64,000 nucleotides of DNA. It comes from Nostoc sp. C052. GTDB taxonomy: Bacteria; Cyanobacteriota; Cyanobacteriia; Cyanobacteriales; Nostocaceae. Under the pieces are notes generated by a model, which did not search any database, was not told the DNA's origin, and worked only from the letters and a program-made list of their open reading frames with translations. This document shows, in pieces, positions 45,773 through 54,764 of the stretch. Location: contig NZ_CP040272.1 in assembly GCF_013393905.1 (NCBI RefSeq), positions 5,700,001 to 5,764,000 of the forward strand, read 5' to 3'. The number at the start of each line of letters is the position of its first letter. Position 1 is the stretch's first letter. The translations under genes and the position numbers were made by a program.

Positions 45773-47185
45773 ATGCAAAGACAGCGATCGCTATTAATTT
45801 TGATTTTAGTCCTGATAATCGCCGCTATTACGGTGATTGCCACAATTCCGATACCCTTGGGACTGGACTTGCGCGGAGGTTCACAGCTTACAATTCAGGT
45901 GAAACCATCAGCAGATGTACCCAAAATCACCGAAAGAGAATTGGAAGGTGTAAAGAAAGTTGTCGAAGGCCGGATTAATGGTTTGGGTGTTTCTGAGCCA
46001 GTGATCCAAACAGTCGGCGCAGATAAAATATTGGTGCAACTACCAGGAGTAAACGATCCAGAGCAAGCTGAACGGGTGCTAGGGGGTACGGCACAGTTAG
46101 AATTTCGTACCCAAAAGGCAAATACAGAAACTCAACTACTTGCTTTTCAAGCATCTAGAGCCGAATTGAAAGCCAAGCAAGAAGAGTTGAAAAAGAGTAC
46201 CGACAAAGCAGCAATTGTCAAGAATCAAGAAGATTTAAAGAAAAATAATCAAGCGATCGCAGAATTGTTTGAAAGCACCAATCCACCCCTAATTGGCAAA
46301 TACCTCAAGGATGCTTATGGTGAACCCACTCAAGGTAACAACTGGAATGTTGCCATTCGCTTCGACCAAAAGGGTGGTGAACTGTTTACCAATTTAACGA
46401 AAAATCTCGCCGGGACTGGGCGTAGCATTGGTGTTTTTCTGGACAATGAACTGATCAGCGCCCCTACCGTGGGTATAGAATTTGCCGCCACTGGTATTAC
46501 TGGTGGTTCTGCCGTGATCACAGGACGATTTACCGCCCAACAAGCCAATGACTTAGGTGTACAGCTACGCGGTGGCGCATTACCCGTACCAGTAGAAATT
46601 GCAGAAAGGCGGACGGTTGGAGCAACCTTGGGTAGAGATAGTATTCAAAGCAGTATTTATGCTGGGGTCGGTGGTTTGACTTTAGTATTAATATTCATGG
46701 TGGTTTACTATCGCCTACCAGGATTAATTGCGGATGTATCACTAGTGATTTATTCCCTCTTAACTTGGTCAACCTTTGCTTTATTAGGTGTCACCCTAAC
46801 TTTGCCAGGAATTGCTGGTTTTATTCTCAGTATTGGGATGGCAGTTGATGCCAATGTGCTAATTTTTGAAAGGACACGAGAAGAATTGCGGGCGGGTAAA
46901 TCTCTGTATCGTTCTGTGGAATCTGGTTTTTATCGGGCATTTTCTAGTATTTTAGATAGCAACGTCACTACATGGATTGCTTGTGCTGCCCTGTTTTGGC
47001 TGGGGTCTGGTTTAGTCAAAGGCTTTGCTCTTACCTTAGCTTTGGGGGTAGCTGTAAGTATGTTTACAGCAATTACCTGTAGTCGGACATTGCTGTTTTT
47101 GGCAATTTCAATTCCTTCTTTGCGGAAGACAGAACTTTTCTGTCCAAACCTGCCAGCAGCGAATAAGGCAGAGGTGACTCCATGA
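45773..47185 (+). CDS. secD: Protein translocase subunit SecD
   Basis: An RND-type membrane protein that uses the proton gradient to complete Sec-dependent export. About 470 residues with an N-terminal helix (residues about 7-26), LGLDLRGGSQLTIQV, a large periplasmic region (about 45-270) and a C-terminal cluster of five helices (LTLVLIFMVVYYRLPGLIADV onward; GMAVDANVLIFERTREELR is the SecD signature). I use the ATG at 45773; the frame extends seven codons upstream to a TTG. It overlaps secF by 4 bp (ATGA), so translation is coupled. Confidence 0.95.
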   Translation: MQRQRSLLILILVLIIAAITVIATIPIPLGLDLRGGSQLTIQVKPSADVPKITERELEGVKKVVEGRINGLGVSEPVIQTVGADKILVQLPGVNDPEQAERVLGGTAQLEFRTQKANTETQLLAFQASRAELKAKQEELKKSTDKAAIVKNQEDLKKNNQAIAELFESTNPPLIGKYLKDAYGEPTQGNNWNVAIRFDQKGGELFTNLTKNLAGTGRSIGVFLDNELISAPTVGIEFAATGITGGSAVITGRFTAQQANDLGVQLRGGALPVPVEIAERRTVGATLGRDSIQSSIYAGVGGLTLVLIFMVVYYRLPGLIADVSLVIYSLLTWSTFALLGVTLTLPGIAGFILSIGMAVDANVLIFERTREELRAGKSLYRSVESGFYRAFSSILDSNVTTWIACAALFWLGSGLVKGFALTLALGVAVSMFTAITCSRTLLFLAISIPSLRKTELFCPNLPAANKAEVTP

Positions 47186-48171
47186 AACTGCATATAAACA
47201 AATCGCGATCGCTTTGGTGGAGTATTTCTGCCGCGATCATTCTTGCTGGTATCATCTCAATGGTGATTTCTTGGCAACAACCCAATATTCACGCACCCCT
47301 ACGCCCCGGTTTAGATTTTATCGGTGGTACGCGGTTGCAGTTTGTTCGAGATTGTACCAAACCTGGTAACTGCGACAAACCAATTAATATCAACGCTGTC
47401 CGGGAAGTAGCAAAAGCGCAGGGACTAGGTGATAGTAGTATCCAACTTGTCTCCGAAAATGGTGCAGAAAATGGTGTACTAATTCGGTCAAAAGATTTGA
47501 CTGTCGATCAGCGTACCAAGTTACAAAACGCTTTGAGCCAAGAAATCGGCGTTTTTGACCCGCAAAAAAACCAGATTGACTCCGTTGGCCCCACCTTGGG
47601 AAAAGAACTGTTTACATCCGGGGTATTAGCTCTGATAGTTTCCTTCATCGGTATTACTATCTATATGAGCTTCCGCTTTCAGTTAGATTATGCTGTGTTT
47701 GCGATCGTTGCCCTATTCCACGATATCTTGATTACAGTCGGGGCTTTTTCAATTTTGGGTTTGGTGGCAGGCATCGAAGTAGATAGCCTTTTTATCGTCG
47801 CCTTACTGACGATCACAGGTTTCTCAGTCAACGACACAGTAGTAATTTACGATCGCATCCGGGAAACCATTAAAATCCATCCTGAACAGCCGATTGCCGA
47901 AATAGTAGATGATGCAGTTAACCAAACCCTCACAAGATCAATCAACACAACCTTAACCGTATTACTGACATTATCTGCAATCTTTCTGTTTGGCGGAGAA
48001 ACACTGAAAAACTTTTCCCTGGCTTTAATTATTGGCTTCACGATGGGGGCTTATTCGAGTATTTTCATCGCTAGTACGCTGCTTACCTGGTGGCGAGAGT
48101 ACAGGGGTAAATCCCAGGTGGTAGAGAGTGCGGAGTCGATTGATACTTCTCCCACTTCTCAAGATAGTTAA
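47182..48171 (+). CDS. secF: Protein translocase subunit SecF
   Basis: Partner of SecD in the accessory Sec complex (329 aa). It has an N-terminal helix (residues about 10-30), RPGLDFIGGTRLQ, a short periplasmic region, five C-terminal helices and the signature TGFSVNDTVVIYDRIRET followed by RSINTTLTVLL. The start overlaps the secD stop in ATGA. The gene ends 72 bp before a small membrane-protein gene in the same direction. Confidence 0.95.
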   Translation: MKLHINKSRSLWWSISAAIILAGIISMVISWQQPNIHAPLRPGLDFIGGTRLQFVRDCTKPGNCDKPININAVREVAKAQGLGDSSIQLVSENGAENGVLIRSKDLTVDQRTKLQNALSQEIGVFDPQKNQIDSVGPTLGKELFTSGVLALIVSFIGITIYMSFRFQLDYAVFAIVALFHDILITVGAFSILGLVAGIEVDSLFIVALLTITGFSVNDTVVIYDRIRETIKIHPEQPIAEIVDDAVNQTLTRSINTTLTVLLTLSAIFLFGGETLKNFSLALIIGFTMGAYSSIFIASTLLTWWREYRGKSQVVESAESIDTSPTSQDS

Positions 48172-48243
48172 ACTTGTGTATATTTCACAATTGGGTGAAA
48201 GCATTTTGAATTGCTCACCCACGCCTTGCAATTTTATTCCCCT

Positions 48244-48657
48244 ATGGATCAACCGGAAGAACCATTAACTACTGTCCCAGACTTAGAGAAATCTGACCCA
48301 TCTTTTGCTCAACAAGTACAAAGGCTACATCAACTGACAGTATATGGCAGGTGGTTATTTGTGGGCTGTTTATGGCTCACCGTTGCACCTGTCTCCTTGT
48401 GGGGTTTACGTACAGAAATTGCTTTGTGGCAACAATATTTTACCTGGGTGGCAGTGAGATTTGGACTGTTCTATCATCCACTGTCTACCTTTGGTCTAGC
48501 CTTTTGTCTGGGGATGACTGCTGCGGTTTTAGTTTGGCAAAGTCGGAATATTCTACTCGGATTGCCACAGCAGGAAAAACAACGTTTAGAAAAACAAGTT
48601 TATCGGATACGTCAGCAGGGAGCAACTCATCCTTTATGGAAGTGGGTTTGTCGTTAA
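48244..48657 (+). CDS. Small membrane protein of unknown function
   Basis: A protein of 137 residues with two hydrophobic helices near residues 38-58 (WLFVGCLWLTVAPVSLWGL) and 80-104 (TFGLAFCLGMTAAVLVW). The first 35 residues are acidic and polar, and the C-terminus ends in a basic segment. I use the ATG at 48244; the frame runs 11 codons further upstream to a poor start. It follows secF on the same strand and may be cotranscribed. I do not recognise the family. Confidence 0.65.
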   Translation: MDQPEEPLTTVPDLEKSDPSFAQQVQRLHQLTVYGRWLFVGCLWLTVAPVSLWGLRTEIALWQQYFTWVAVRFGLFYHPLSTFGLAFCLGMTAAVLVWQSRNILLGLPQQEKQRLEKQVYRIRQQGATHPLWKWVCR

Positions 48658-48754
48658 ATTTTCTTTCTCGTTGCATATACATAGACACGTACAGCAATTT
48701 CTAGCAAAATATGACTTAAATATACAAAGATAGTGCCAAAAGTGGATGCCATAA

Positions 48755-49225
48755 ATGAACGATCTTCAAATTCAATTTAGCGATCGCAAGTCTGAAATTG
48801 ACCTTTACCAACTCCAAGAACTGTTAAATGTTTCCGCTTTCTGGGCAAAGGGACGCAGTATTGAGGATTTAGGGATAGCTATTGCCAACAGTGAGCCAGT
48901 GATTTCTGTTTGCCTTCGCGATCGACTCATTGGCTTTGCCAGAGCAACATCTGATGGCATATATCGCGCCACAATTTGGGATGTTGTCATTCATCCAGAG
49001 TATCAACATAGTGGGTTGGGCAGCAATTTAGTAGAAACCGTTTTAAATCACCCCCGAATGAGGTTTGTTGAGCGTGTTTACCTGATGACTACTCACCAGC
49101 AGGGTTTCTACGAAAAGATTGGTTTTCAACCCAACACTACCACTACGATGGTGCTACACAACCTAGCTAACCGTGTTTTTGTTGTTGCTACAGAAGTTCA
49201 GCTTCAGGAATCACTAGGGGGATAG
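48755..49225 (+). CDS. GNAT family N-acetyltransferase (first of two related copies)
   Basis: A 156-residue acetyltransferase. RLIGFARATSDGIYRATIWDV (residues about 62-82) and the acetyl-CoA loop VIHPEYQHSGLGSNL are diagnostic, with FYEKIGFQPNTTT at the end. The same motifs occur in the gene at 53722-54273, and this type resembles the plastid/cyanobacterial GNAT group (Ycf52/SNAT-like). The last 38 bp overlap the 3' end of the histidine kinase gene on the other strand. Confidence 0.88.
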   Translation: MNDLQIQFSDRKSEIDLYQLQELLNVSAFWAKGRSIEDLGIAIANSEPVISVCLRDRLIGFARATSDGIYRATIWDVVIHPEYQHSGLGSNLVETVLNHPRMRFVERVYLMTTHQQGFYEKIGFQPNTTTTMVLHNLANRVFVVATEVQLQESLGG

Positions 49226-50129
49226 ATATTTGTAGTCTGCTAAGTTGCTGAAGTGGTTCCTTGACAATGGTAGAAGGCAGAATTTCTAACTTTCCTCCCA
49301 TAACTTCTACCAAAGTCTGATTGATTAATAGCCTCATTCCCGGAGAAAGAGCAGCGTTCTTTTCGTCAATCTGGGTCGGTATATCTTCAGATTTGAGCAA
49401 ATCAATCGGCTCGCTCCAGGATACAGCATGAGTTGGTACATCCAGCCAAATATTTATAAAATTATTTGTAGGTATTGTGCTACTAGAAATACAGATGCTA
49501 CCTTCCTCCATCTGAGCAATAGCAGTATCTATTAAACTTATTAAGACTTGGCGGAGCCAGAGGTAATCTGTCAAAACATAAATTTCTGGATCGGCGGGTA
49601 ATAATTGCAAGGGAAAATTACGATTTGCCGCCAGCATATAAGTTAAGTCATGAACCTCCTCCAAAATTTGGGCTAAAGGTCTAGGCTGAATATCTAATTT
49701 ATTGGTACCATGTTCAGCTCTGGCAACGTTGAGAATTTCATCCATCAGCTTCAGCAGTTTTAGCGTTCGCTCATGAGCTTGGGCAATAAATTCTCGCTCT
49801 TCAGCTGGATTTTCACACAAATCTGACAAAATTAACTGATGTAAGCCAATTAGACCATTAAAAGGCGATCGCAATTCATGAGTAGTCCGCGCCAAAAAAC
49901 CAGCTTTAAATAGGCTCATTTCCCTTGCCATCAGGTATGCCAGATGGGTTTGCTGTAGCTGTTGCGATATTGGTGGCGTATCCTCTTCAGCTAATGGCGC
50001 GACTGGGGATGAGCTAGATAAAACATTAGGCAATGCCTGGGTTGGGCGTAGCCATCGCCCAAATAACTGACGGAAAACCATACCTAGAGCTATTCCTACT
50101 CCTAGATATATCCAGTTGCTCCAATTCAT
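49188..50129 (-). CDS. Membrane-anchored histidine-kinase-like protein with degenerate ATPase domain
   Basis: About 313 residues. One N-terminal helix (WIYLGVGIALGMVF) anchors it. A HisKA domain follows with a good H-box, ARTTHELRSPFNGLIGLHQL (His near residue 84). The region where the ATP-binding domain should be (about 185-310) has a weak N-box-like part and ends in GMRLLINQTLVEVMGGKLEI, but I see no DxGxG motif. It may be a dead kinase, a phosphotransfer protein or a partner of another kinase. I chose the ATG at 50129 over the TTG at 50138. No response regulator adjoins it. Confidence 0.78.
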   Translation of the reverse strand: MNWSNWIYLGVGIALGMVFRQLFGRWLRPTQALPNVLSSSSPVAPLAEEDTPPISQQLQQTHLAYLMAREMSLFKAGFLARTTHELRSPFNGLIGLHQLILSDLCENPAEEREFIAQAHERTLKLLKLMDEILNVARAEHGTNKLDIQPRPLAQILEEVHDLTYMLAANRNFPLQLLPADPEIYVLTDYLWLRQVLISLIDTAIAQMEEGSICISSSTIPTNNFINIWLDVPTHAVSWSEPIDLLKSEDIPTQIDEKNAALSPGMRLLINQTLVEVMGGKLEILPSTIVKEPLQQLSRLQISIPLVIPEAELL

Positions 50130-50203
50130 ATCTGGCAATTATTAACCTGCTAAAGTTTCAGATTTCTCTGTTGTTAAAACCACGAAAACAACATTATAGC
50201 CAC

Positions 50204-50812
50204 CTATATCTGGTTATCAATCGAAATCTCTAACTTGATCGCTCCTTGCCGCAAAATCTGCCAATTTATTCCTGTCCATTTAGCAACAGTGGAAGGTACA
50301 CCCATCCCCGACATTTCACCCTGGCATTCTGTTGTTGCTAAAGTCAGAACTTGAGGAAACTGAGTCTCAATTTCTGCCATTGTTTGTAAAGGCGGCTGAC
50401 CGGAAAAATTGGCGCTAGTGGTGGCAAGAGGGCCTGTTTGGGCCAAAATAGATTGAGCGATCGCACTGTTCGGTACTCGAATCCCAATTGTTGTTGGATC
50501 AATAGGGTTCATAACTTTTGGCAGGTGTTGACTAGCTGGCAAAACTAATGTCAGCCCTCCTGGCCAATACTTATCTGCTAGTTCTTGCCAAACTTTATAC
50601 TCATTCTCACTACCTTTGACATACTGCCACAAATCTTCAGCTTTAGCCGCCATCAAAATCAAAGGTTTATCTTGACTGCGTTGCTTTGCCGCAAAAATTA
50701 ATGCTGCTTTTTCTGGTATAGCTGCAAGTGCAGGAACAGTATCAGTGGGAAAACTCACCAACAAGCCAGCGCGTGCGCCAACTATTAGGTCTGTGAGGGA
50801 AACTTGCGTCAC
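50204..50812 (-). CDS. tsaC: L-threonylcarbamoyladenylate synthase (TsaC/YrdC family)
   Basis: Makes threonylcarbamoyl-AMP, the donor for the t6A modification of tRNA; TsaD, also in this window, does the next step. The YrdC fold shows LLVSFPTDTVPALA near the start, KQRSQDKPLIL, GLTLVLPA, IGIRVPNS and TTSANFSGQPP. No ATG exists near the start. I chose the GTG at 50812 (VTQVSLTDLIVG), preceded by GGAGCGAAGC, over the TTG at 50833 whose sequence is part of a repeat. Length about 202 aa, on the short side of the family. Confidence 0.88.
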   Translation of the reverse strand: MTQVSLTDLIVGARAGLLVSFPTDTVPALAAIPEKAALIFAAKQRSQDKPLILMAAKAEDLWQYVKGSENEYKVWQELADKYWPGGLTLVLPASQHLPKVMNPIDPTTIGIRVPNSAIAQSILAQTGPLATTSANFSGQPPLQTMAEIETQFPQVLTLATTECQGEMSGMGVPSTVAKWTGINWQILRQGAIKLEISIDNQI

Positions 50813-51023
50813 GTCGCTTCGCTCCGAATTCAAAATTTAAAATTCAAAATTAATAATCCCCATAAATAAATTTAGTTGCTCTGTATCATGAGTTGTTTTC
50901 CGCCAATAAATAATTGATGGATAAATTCTCTGTAGAGACGGCGATTTATCGGACGATGCTGAATTCACGATCCAATTTTTGGAAAACGTGAATAACGGAA
51001 ATAGCCAAATTGAACGCTTCGCC

Positions 51024-51914
51024 CTAACTTCTATAAGCCAGGGCAAATCGTTCAATTCCAGCTAAGTCCGCGTGAATTTGAATATTGCAATAATTACCTT
51101 GATTTTGCAAAAGTTCTTGCACTGCATCGGCTTGTCCAGCCATCATCTCTATTAGCCACACGCCGCCAGATTGCAAATAACTAGGAGAGATTTCTACCAA
51201 ATGGCGAATGCAATCTAAGCCATCAGCGCCACCATCTAAAGCTAAATGCGGTTCATGGTTAACTACTTCTGGTTGCAAAGTCGGTAAAGTGCTGGTGGGG
51301 ATGTAAGGAGGGTTCGACACAATACCACTGAACTGACCTTTTAACAATGCCAGTGGTTCCCACCAGGAACCTTGATAAAATCGAATGCGGTCAGCAAAAC
51401 CCAAATTATCAGCGTTGGTTTGGGCGATCGCCAAAGCTTGAACACTGTAATCAACAGCATGAATAGTGGCATTTGGCAAGACATCTGCTAATCCAATGGC
51501 GATCGCTCCACTGCCAGTACCCAAATCTGCCCAGTGTCCTGAAGCATTGCTAACAGATGCTTTAGCTAAATCAATTAAGCACTCTGTCTCTGGTCTGGGA
51601 ATCAAAACCGCACTTGACACCACAATTTTAAAATTACGCCAAGGTGTAACTCCCGTAATATATTGCACTGGTAAGCGGTCATTTAATCGCCTTTGCCACA
51701 GTTGTTCTAACTCTTCTAGCGGCAATTGCAGTTGAATTTGCGGCCAGTTTTTAAAAGACTCCAAACGCAGGGCCAAGCGGTCTAAGCCAGCTACCTCTAA
51801 AAGTAGCCAATCTACCTCCGTTGGTGGAACATCAGTGGCGATCGCTGCTTCGAGAGCTGCATTTCGCCACTGCCAAAGTTGTAAACCAGAAACTATCAGA
51901 TGTTTCTCCCCCAT
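51024..51914 (-). CDS. prmC: Release factor glutamine methyltransferase PrmC (HemK)
   Basis: Methylates the GGQ glutamine of release factors RF1 and RF2. The 296-residue protein has an N-terminal helical domain (about 10-100, ending PVQYITG), LIPRPETECLID, the SAM-binding WADLGTGSGAIAIGLA near residues 127-142 and the catalytic SNPPYIP. The ATG at 51914 is the natural start. It is upstream of tsaC on the same strand with a 211-bp gap that includes repeats. Confidence 0.94.
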   Translation of the reverse strand: MGEKHLIVSGLQLWQWRNAALEAAIATDVPPTEVDWLLLEVAGLDRLALRLESFKNWPQIQLQLPLEELEQLWQRRLNDRLPVQYITGVTPWRNFKIVVSSAVLIPRPETECLIDLAKASVSNASGHWADLGTGSGAIAIGLADVLPNATIHAVDYSVQALAIAQTNADNLGFADRIRFYQGSWWEPLALLKGQFSGIVSNPPYIPTSTLPTLQPEVVNHEPHLALDGGADGLDCIRHLVEISPSYLQSGGVWLIEMMAGQADAVQELLQNQGNYCNIQIHADLAGIERFALAYRS

Positions 51915-51939
51915 ACCTCAACCCTGGAGCGCATAACCG

Positions 51940-52743
51940 TTATTTTTTCGGGGCGGGCGCAGCTGGTGACTGATTCGGAGCCAGCGATCGAATAAAGTTG
52001 ATCGACTCCCGCGATGGATACAGAACAATTTTATTGATACTAGGATCGTTGCTGCTATTGAGAGCTTCTAGAACACCGTACAAATCCACTACCTGAATTT
52101 CAGTGTTGTCTGCTTCCTTGGGTACGGCTTTCTTGAATTCGTCTAACAGAGCGACTGCTTGCTCTTTCTCAAAAAAGAAAGGGATGTAGCGCTCACTGCC
52201 TTTGGCTACGGGAATAGTTAGATAGCTATTATCTTTCTTAAATTTGGGTACAAATAAGGGAATACCGTTGAATTGCTCCGCTTTTTTACCATTTTGATTT
52301 AGCATACTTGTTGCCGAAGCTACCTGTGCTTGCGTCGGCACTAAAGTATAAATTACGGAGTCTGGTTTCTTTTTGCTTTCTTGTACTATTTTGTAGTAGT
52401 CTGCCAGGGACAAGGGTCTAACCTGTAGGGTGCTTGCCAACTGGGGATTTTCTTTTTTGAGCCGATTGTCAAGGAATTTTTGAGCATCTTGCTTGCTAAT
52501 AAAAAATCCCACTTGCGAGATCGGCTTGGATGCGTTGGTTCTCGAAAGAACTACAAATTCGCCCTTGGGATTGGTGAGTGTGAATACAGGTACTTCCTGG
52601 AGCTTTTTCACTACCTCATTTTGTGGCAATGCGATCGCCTCTAGATTGCCCATTCCTGGTAAATTGCCTATTCCTGAAAGCCCTGTGAAAAATACACTGC
52701 CAGCTATACTCAATGTTGCGCCCAAGCGAATAAATGATTTCAT
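51940..52743 (-). CDS. Tic22-like exported protein
   Basis: Homologue of the chloroplast import factor Tic22, in cyanobacteria a periplasmic chaperone-like protein tied to outer-membrane assembly. The mature part has the typical repeats EVVKKLQEVPVFTL, GFFISKQDAQKFLDNRL, VRPLSLADYYKIV and IPFFFEKEQAVALL. The first ATG at 52743 (MKSFIRLGATLSIAG) is followed by a signal peptide and preceded by GCGAGGAGCAGTC, a good ribosome site; the longer frame to 52806 is rejected. About 267 aa. Confidence 0.88.
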   Translation of the reverse strand: MKSFIRLGATLSIAGSVFFTGLSGIGNLPGMGNLEAIALPQNEVVKKLQEVPVFTLTNPKGEFVVLSRTNASKPISQVGFFISKQDAQKFLDNRLKKENPQLASTLQVRPLSLADYYKIVQESKKKPDSVIYTLVPTQAQVASATSMLNQNGKKAEQFNGIPLFVPKFKKDNSYLTIPVAKGSERYIPFFFEKEQAVALLDEFKKAVPKEADNTEIQVVDLYGVLEALNSSNDPSINKIVLYPSRESINFIRSLAPNQSPAAPAPKK

Positions 52744-53346
52744 GACTGCTCCTCGCATCAATATTCTAATTAAATTAAACAAATGGTTGGATTTGCACAG
52801 CACCAACTAGCTTTAGTTATATAGCAATCTATTTGAGTTGTGAAAAATTCATTGTGCGCGTTGAGGTTGAGTGAGCCTCAACGGTCAAAATCCAATATTA
52901 CCCAACTATTTAGGCTTGCTATGGTATCGTTTTCACAAACTGGCTGTGCTAACGTTCTGTTTTTCTGAGTTTTGCTTCGCTATTCACAGCGAAAGGCGGT
53001 AGATGCCTGTTATATGTCTTTTCAAAGAGTGAAAAGCCTCTCCATCTCTGATACCTTGGAGACGATAAATGCCATTCTATCGGCTTTTTCTAAGATTGGG
53101 TGACGCTATTACTTAATAAATCGTTCCATCTCCGATTGATTTAATAGTATATTCTCAAATTTATACAAAGCTCAGTCTCAGAAGCATCTTACTGCTTAAG
53201 GAGTAAATTTGCTTATTAAGCTTTAATAGCCAACACAACAGCAGAATAGCCAAATTAAGTTTATCCGTAAAAACATGCAATTTGATTGCACATCCTAACA
53301 AAAAACTCTAATGAGTCAGCCCTAGCTGTTAAATATACTAATTAAA
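52744..53346. other. Non-coding region between Tic22-like gene and tRNA-Pro, with a dense run of hairpins
   Basis: 603 bp without a gene. It includes a 7-bp hairpin GTTGAGG/CCTCAAC (52860-52882) and a cluster of consecutive stems from 52976 to 53082 followed by TTTTT, listed separately as a candidate structured RNA. No frame looks coding. Confidence 0.6.
52976..53089 (+). ncRNA. Candidate structured RNA (run of hairpins ending in a T-tract)
   Basis: Consecutive stems: TTCGCT/AGCGAA (52976-52981 with 52988-52993), GGC/GCC (52995-53006), CTTTTCA/TGAAAAG (53018-53024 with 53030-53036), TCTCC/GGAGA (53039-53043 with 53058-53062) and CGATA/TATCG (53063-53067 with 53078-53082), then GCTTTTT. The T-tract after the last stem favours the plus strand, but the stems fold on either strand. 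I recognise no known RNA family. Confidence 0.3.
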
Positions 53347-53420
53347 TCGGGATGACAGGATTTGAACCTGCGGCATCCTGCTCCCAAAGCAGGCGCGCTA
53401 CCAAGCTGCGCTACATCCCG
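53347..53420 (-). tRNA. tRNA-Pro (anticodon UGG)
   Basis: A complete 74-nt cloverleaf on the minus strand. The acceptor stem is CGGGATG with CATCCCG and discriminator A. The D-arm contains AGCGCAGCTTGGTAGCGC, the anticodon stem is CCTGC/GCAGG with loop TTTGGGA (anticodon TGG), and the T-arm is GCAGG-TTCAAAT-CCTGT. CCA is not encoded. Confidence 0.95.
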
Positions 53421-53721
53421 GTTATCTCTCTCTACTTTTCTGGTTTTGTTTTAACTTAACCATCAAAGCGATCGCGCTTTCACAAAAGCATTAATCTGAT
53501 TATATCAGAATATTACGACTTATGCTTAATATTTTTTATATTCTGCAAATACGAGCTAAATTAAATCCTTACAATCATCAAGGGTTTTTTGCCGACTTAG
53601 TTTTACAAGAGATATACTTGCTCGTTCGTCGGCTAAACCTTGTCAAACCAAACCAAAATAATAGATTTGTACTACTATACCTGATTTTATTGTGCTAATC
53701 GGGTTTTATTTGGATTGAGTG
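53421..53721. other. Gap between tRNA-Pro and GNAT gene
   Basis: 301 bp, no coding frame. AT-rich, with a single GCGATCGC. It should contain the tRNA promoter (minus strand). Confidence 0.4.
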
Positions 53722-54273
53722 CTAGTGAGGATACCAGAACATACCTTTGATGCCTTCTGGATCAGCCATAAACCCCATCGTTCGGTAGAAATCTACAACA
53801 TGGGGATCGGCGAAGAGAGTGACATTACTAATTTCCTCACTCCTAAGTTTTTTGAGAACGTATTTCATCAGCGCCTTGCCCAATCCTTGACTTTGAAAGT
53901 CTGGGTGAACCACCACATCCCAAATAGTGGCATTAAAAGCGTGATCTGAAGTAGCACGGGCAAAACCAATGAGCCGCTTTTGGTTTCCTCTCACCTGCCA
54001 CATTGAGGCGACGAGAAAACTATGCTCAATAGCTTTTTTTACTTTTCTTAGAGGACGACGTGACCAACCAACTGCATCACAGAGTTCTTCTAGCTCATAT
54101 AGGTCAATGTCTCGTTCCGTACTGAAGACGATCCGAGCCTCCTTTGCAGAAGCATCACTAATGCCACTGGGGCTGGAGTTGCCCGCAGTTCCCACTGTAT
54201 GCTCTTCAAAGGGGTTTGTCCTAGTTGTCGCTACAGATTCAGGAGTACTAAACCAAGTTTTCCAAAAACCCAT
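53722..54273 (-). CDS. GNAT family N-acetyltransferase (second related copy, Ycf52/SNAT-like)
   Basis: A 183-residue acetyltransferase with an N-terminal extension of about 45 residues (FWKTWFSTPESV...). A core follows with LIGFARATSDHAFNATIWDV, VVHPDFQSQGLGKALMKYVL and FADPHVVDFYRTMGF. The core matches the gene at 48755. Cyanobacterial and plastid proteins of this type include Ycf52 and serotonin N-acetyltransferases; the substrate here is not known. A perfect 14-bp palindrome lies 38 bp upstream. Confidence 0.88.
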   Translation of the reverse strand: MGFWKTWFSTPESVATTRTNPFEEHTVGTAGNSSPSGISDASAKEARIVFSTERDIDLYELEELCDAVGWSRRPLRKVKKAIEHSFLVASMWQVRGNQKRLIGFARATSDHAFNATIWDVVVHPDFQSQGLGKALMKYVLKKLRSEEISNVTLFADPHVVDFYRTMGFMADPEGIKGMFWYPH

Positions 54274-54764
54274 GCCAACGTGGTTCGGGTAGTATAACTG
54301 AATTGGTTTCCACTCTTAAGAGTGTTGATTCACGTTTAACATAGCGATCGCCATTGACTACCCCTTACACTCAAAGTTTTTCGGTTGCTTTTGGGATTTG
54401 CAATGGGAACAGCGAGTTAGAGCGTGTTTCACACCAATCATTTTCAACTTTAGCATTTTGTTGTAAAGGGTAGGGGAAATTCATAAAAAGGGAAGGATAT
54501 AAGTAATTCAAAATTCACGCATTCAAAATTCAAAATGGAAAAATCTAATCCTGGCAATTGTTCGTATAGTCCTTAAATGCACGTTAGCTTAGGAGTGTAT
54601 TGTATACAAAGGATTGGGTATTGGAGATTGGGCATTGATAAATAGGCAGAGCGGAAAACTCTTCTCTTCTACTTCTTTCCCAGTCCCCAGTCCCCAATCC
54701 CCAACACCCAACACCCAACACCCAGTCCCCAGGTGACGAAAGCAAGCGAGTCTTACCCTTAACA
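54274..54764. other. Divergent intergenic region with palindrome and repeats
   Basis: 491 bp between the divergent GNAT and ACT-domain genes. It holds the palindrome at 54311-54324, ATTCAAA-type repeats (54508-54535), and GATTGGGTATTGGAGATTGGGC plus CCCAACACCCAACACCCAG repeats (54612-54640, 54675-54730) that can pair with each other. Confidence 0.55.
54311..54324. promoter_or_regulatory. Perfect 14-bp palindrome (candidate operator)
   Basis: CACTCTTAAGAGTG is its own reverse complement. It lies 38 bp before the GNAT start codon, where a repressor or activator dimer would overlap the promoter. Confidence 0.4.
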
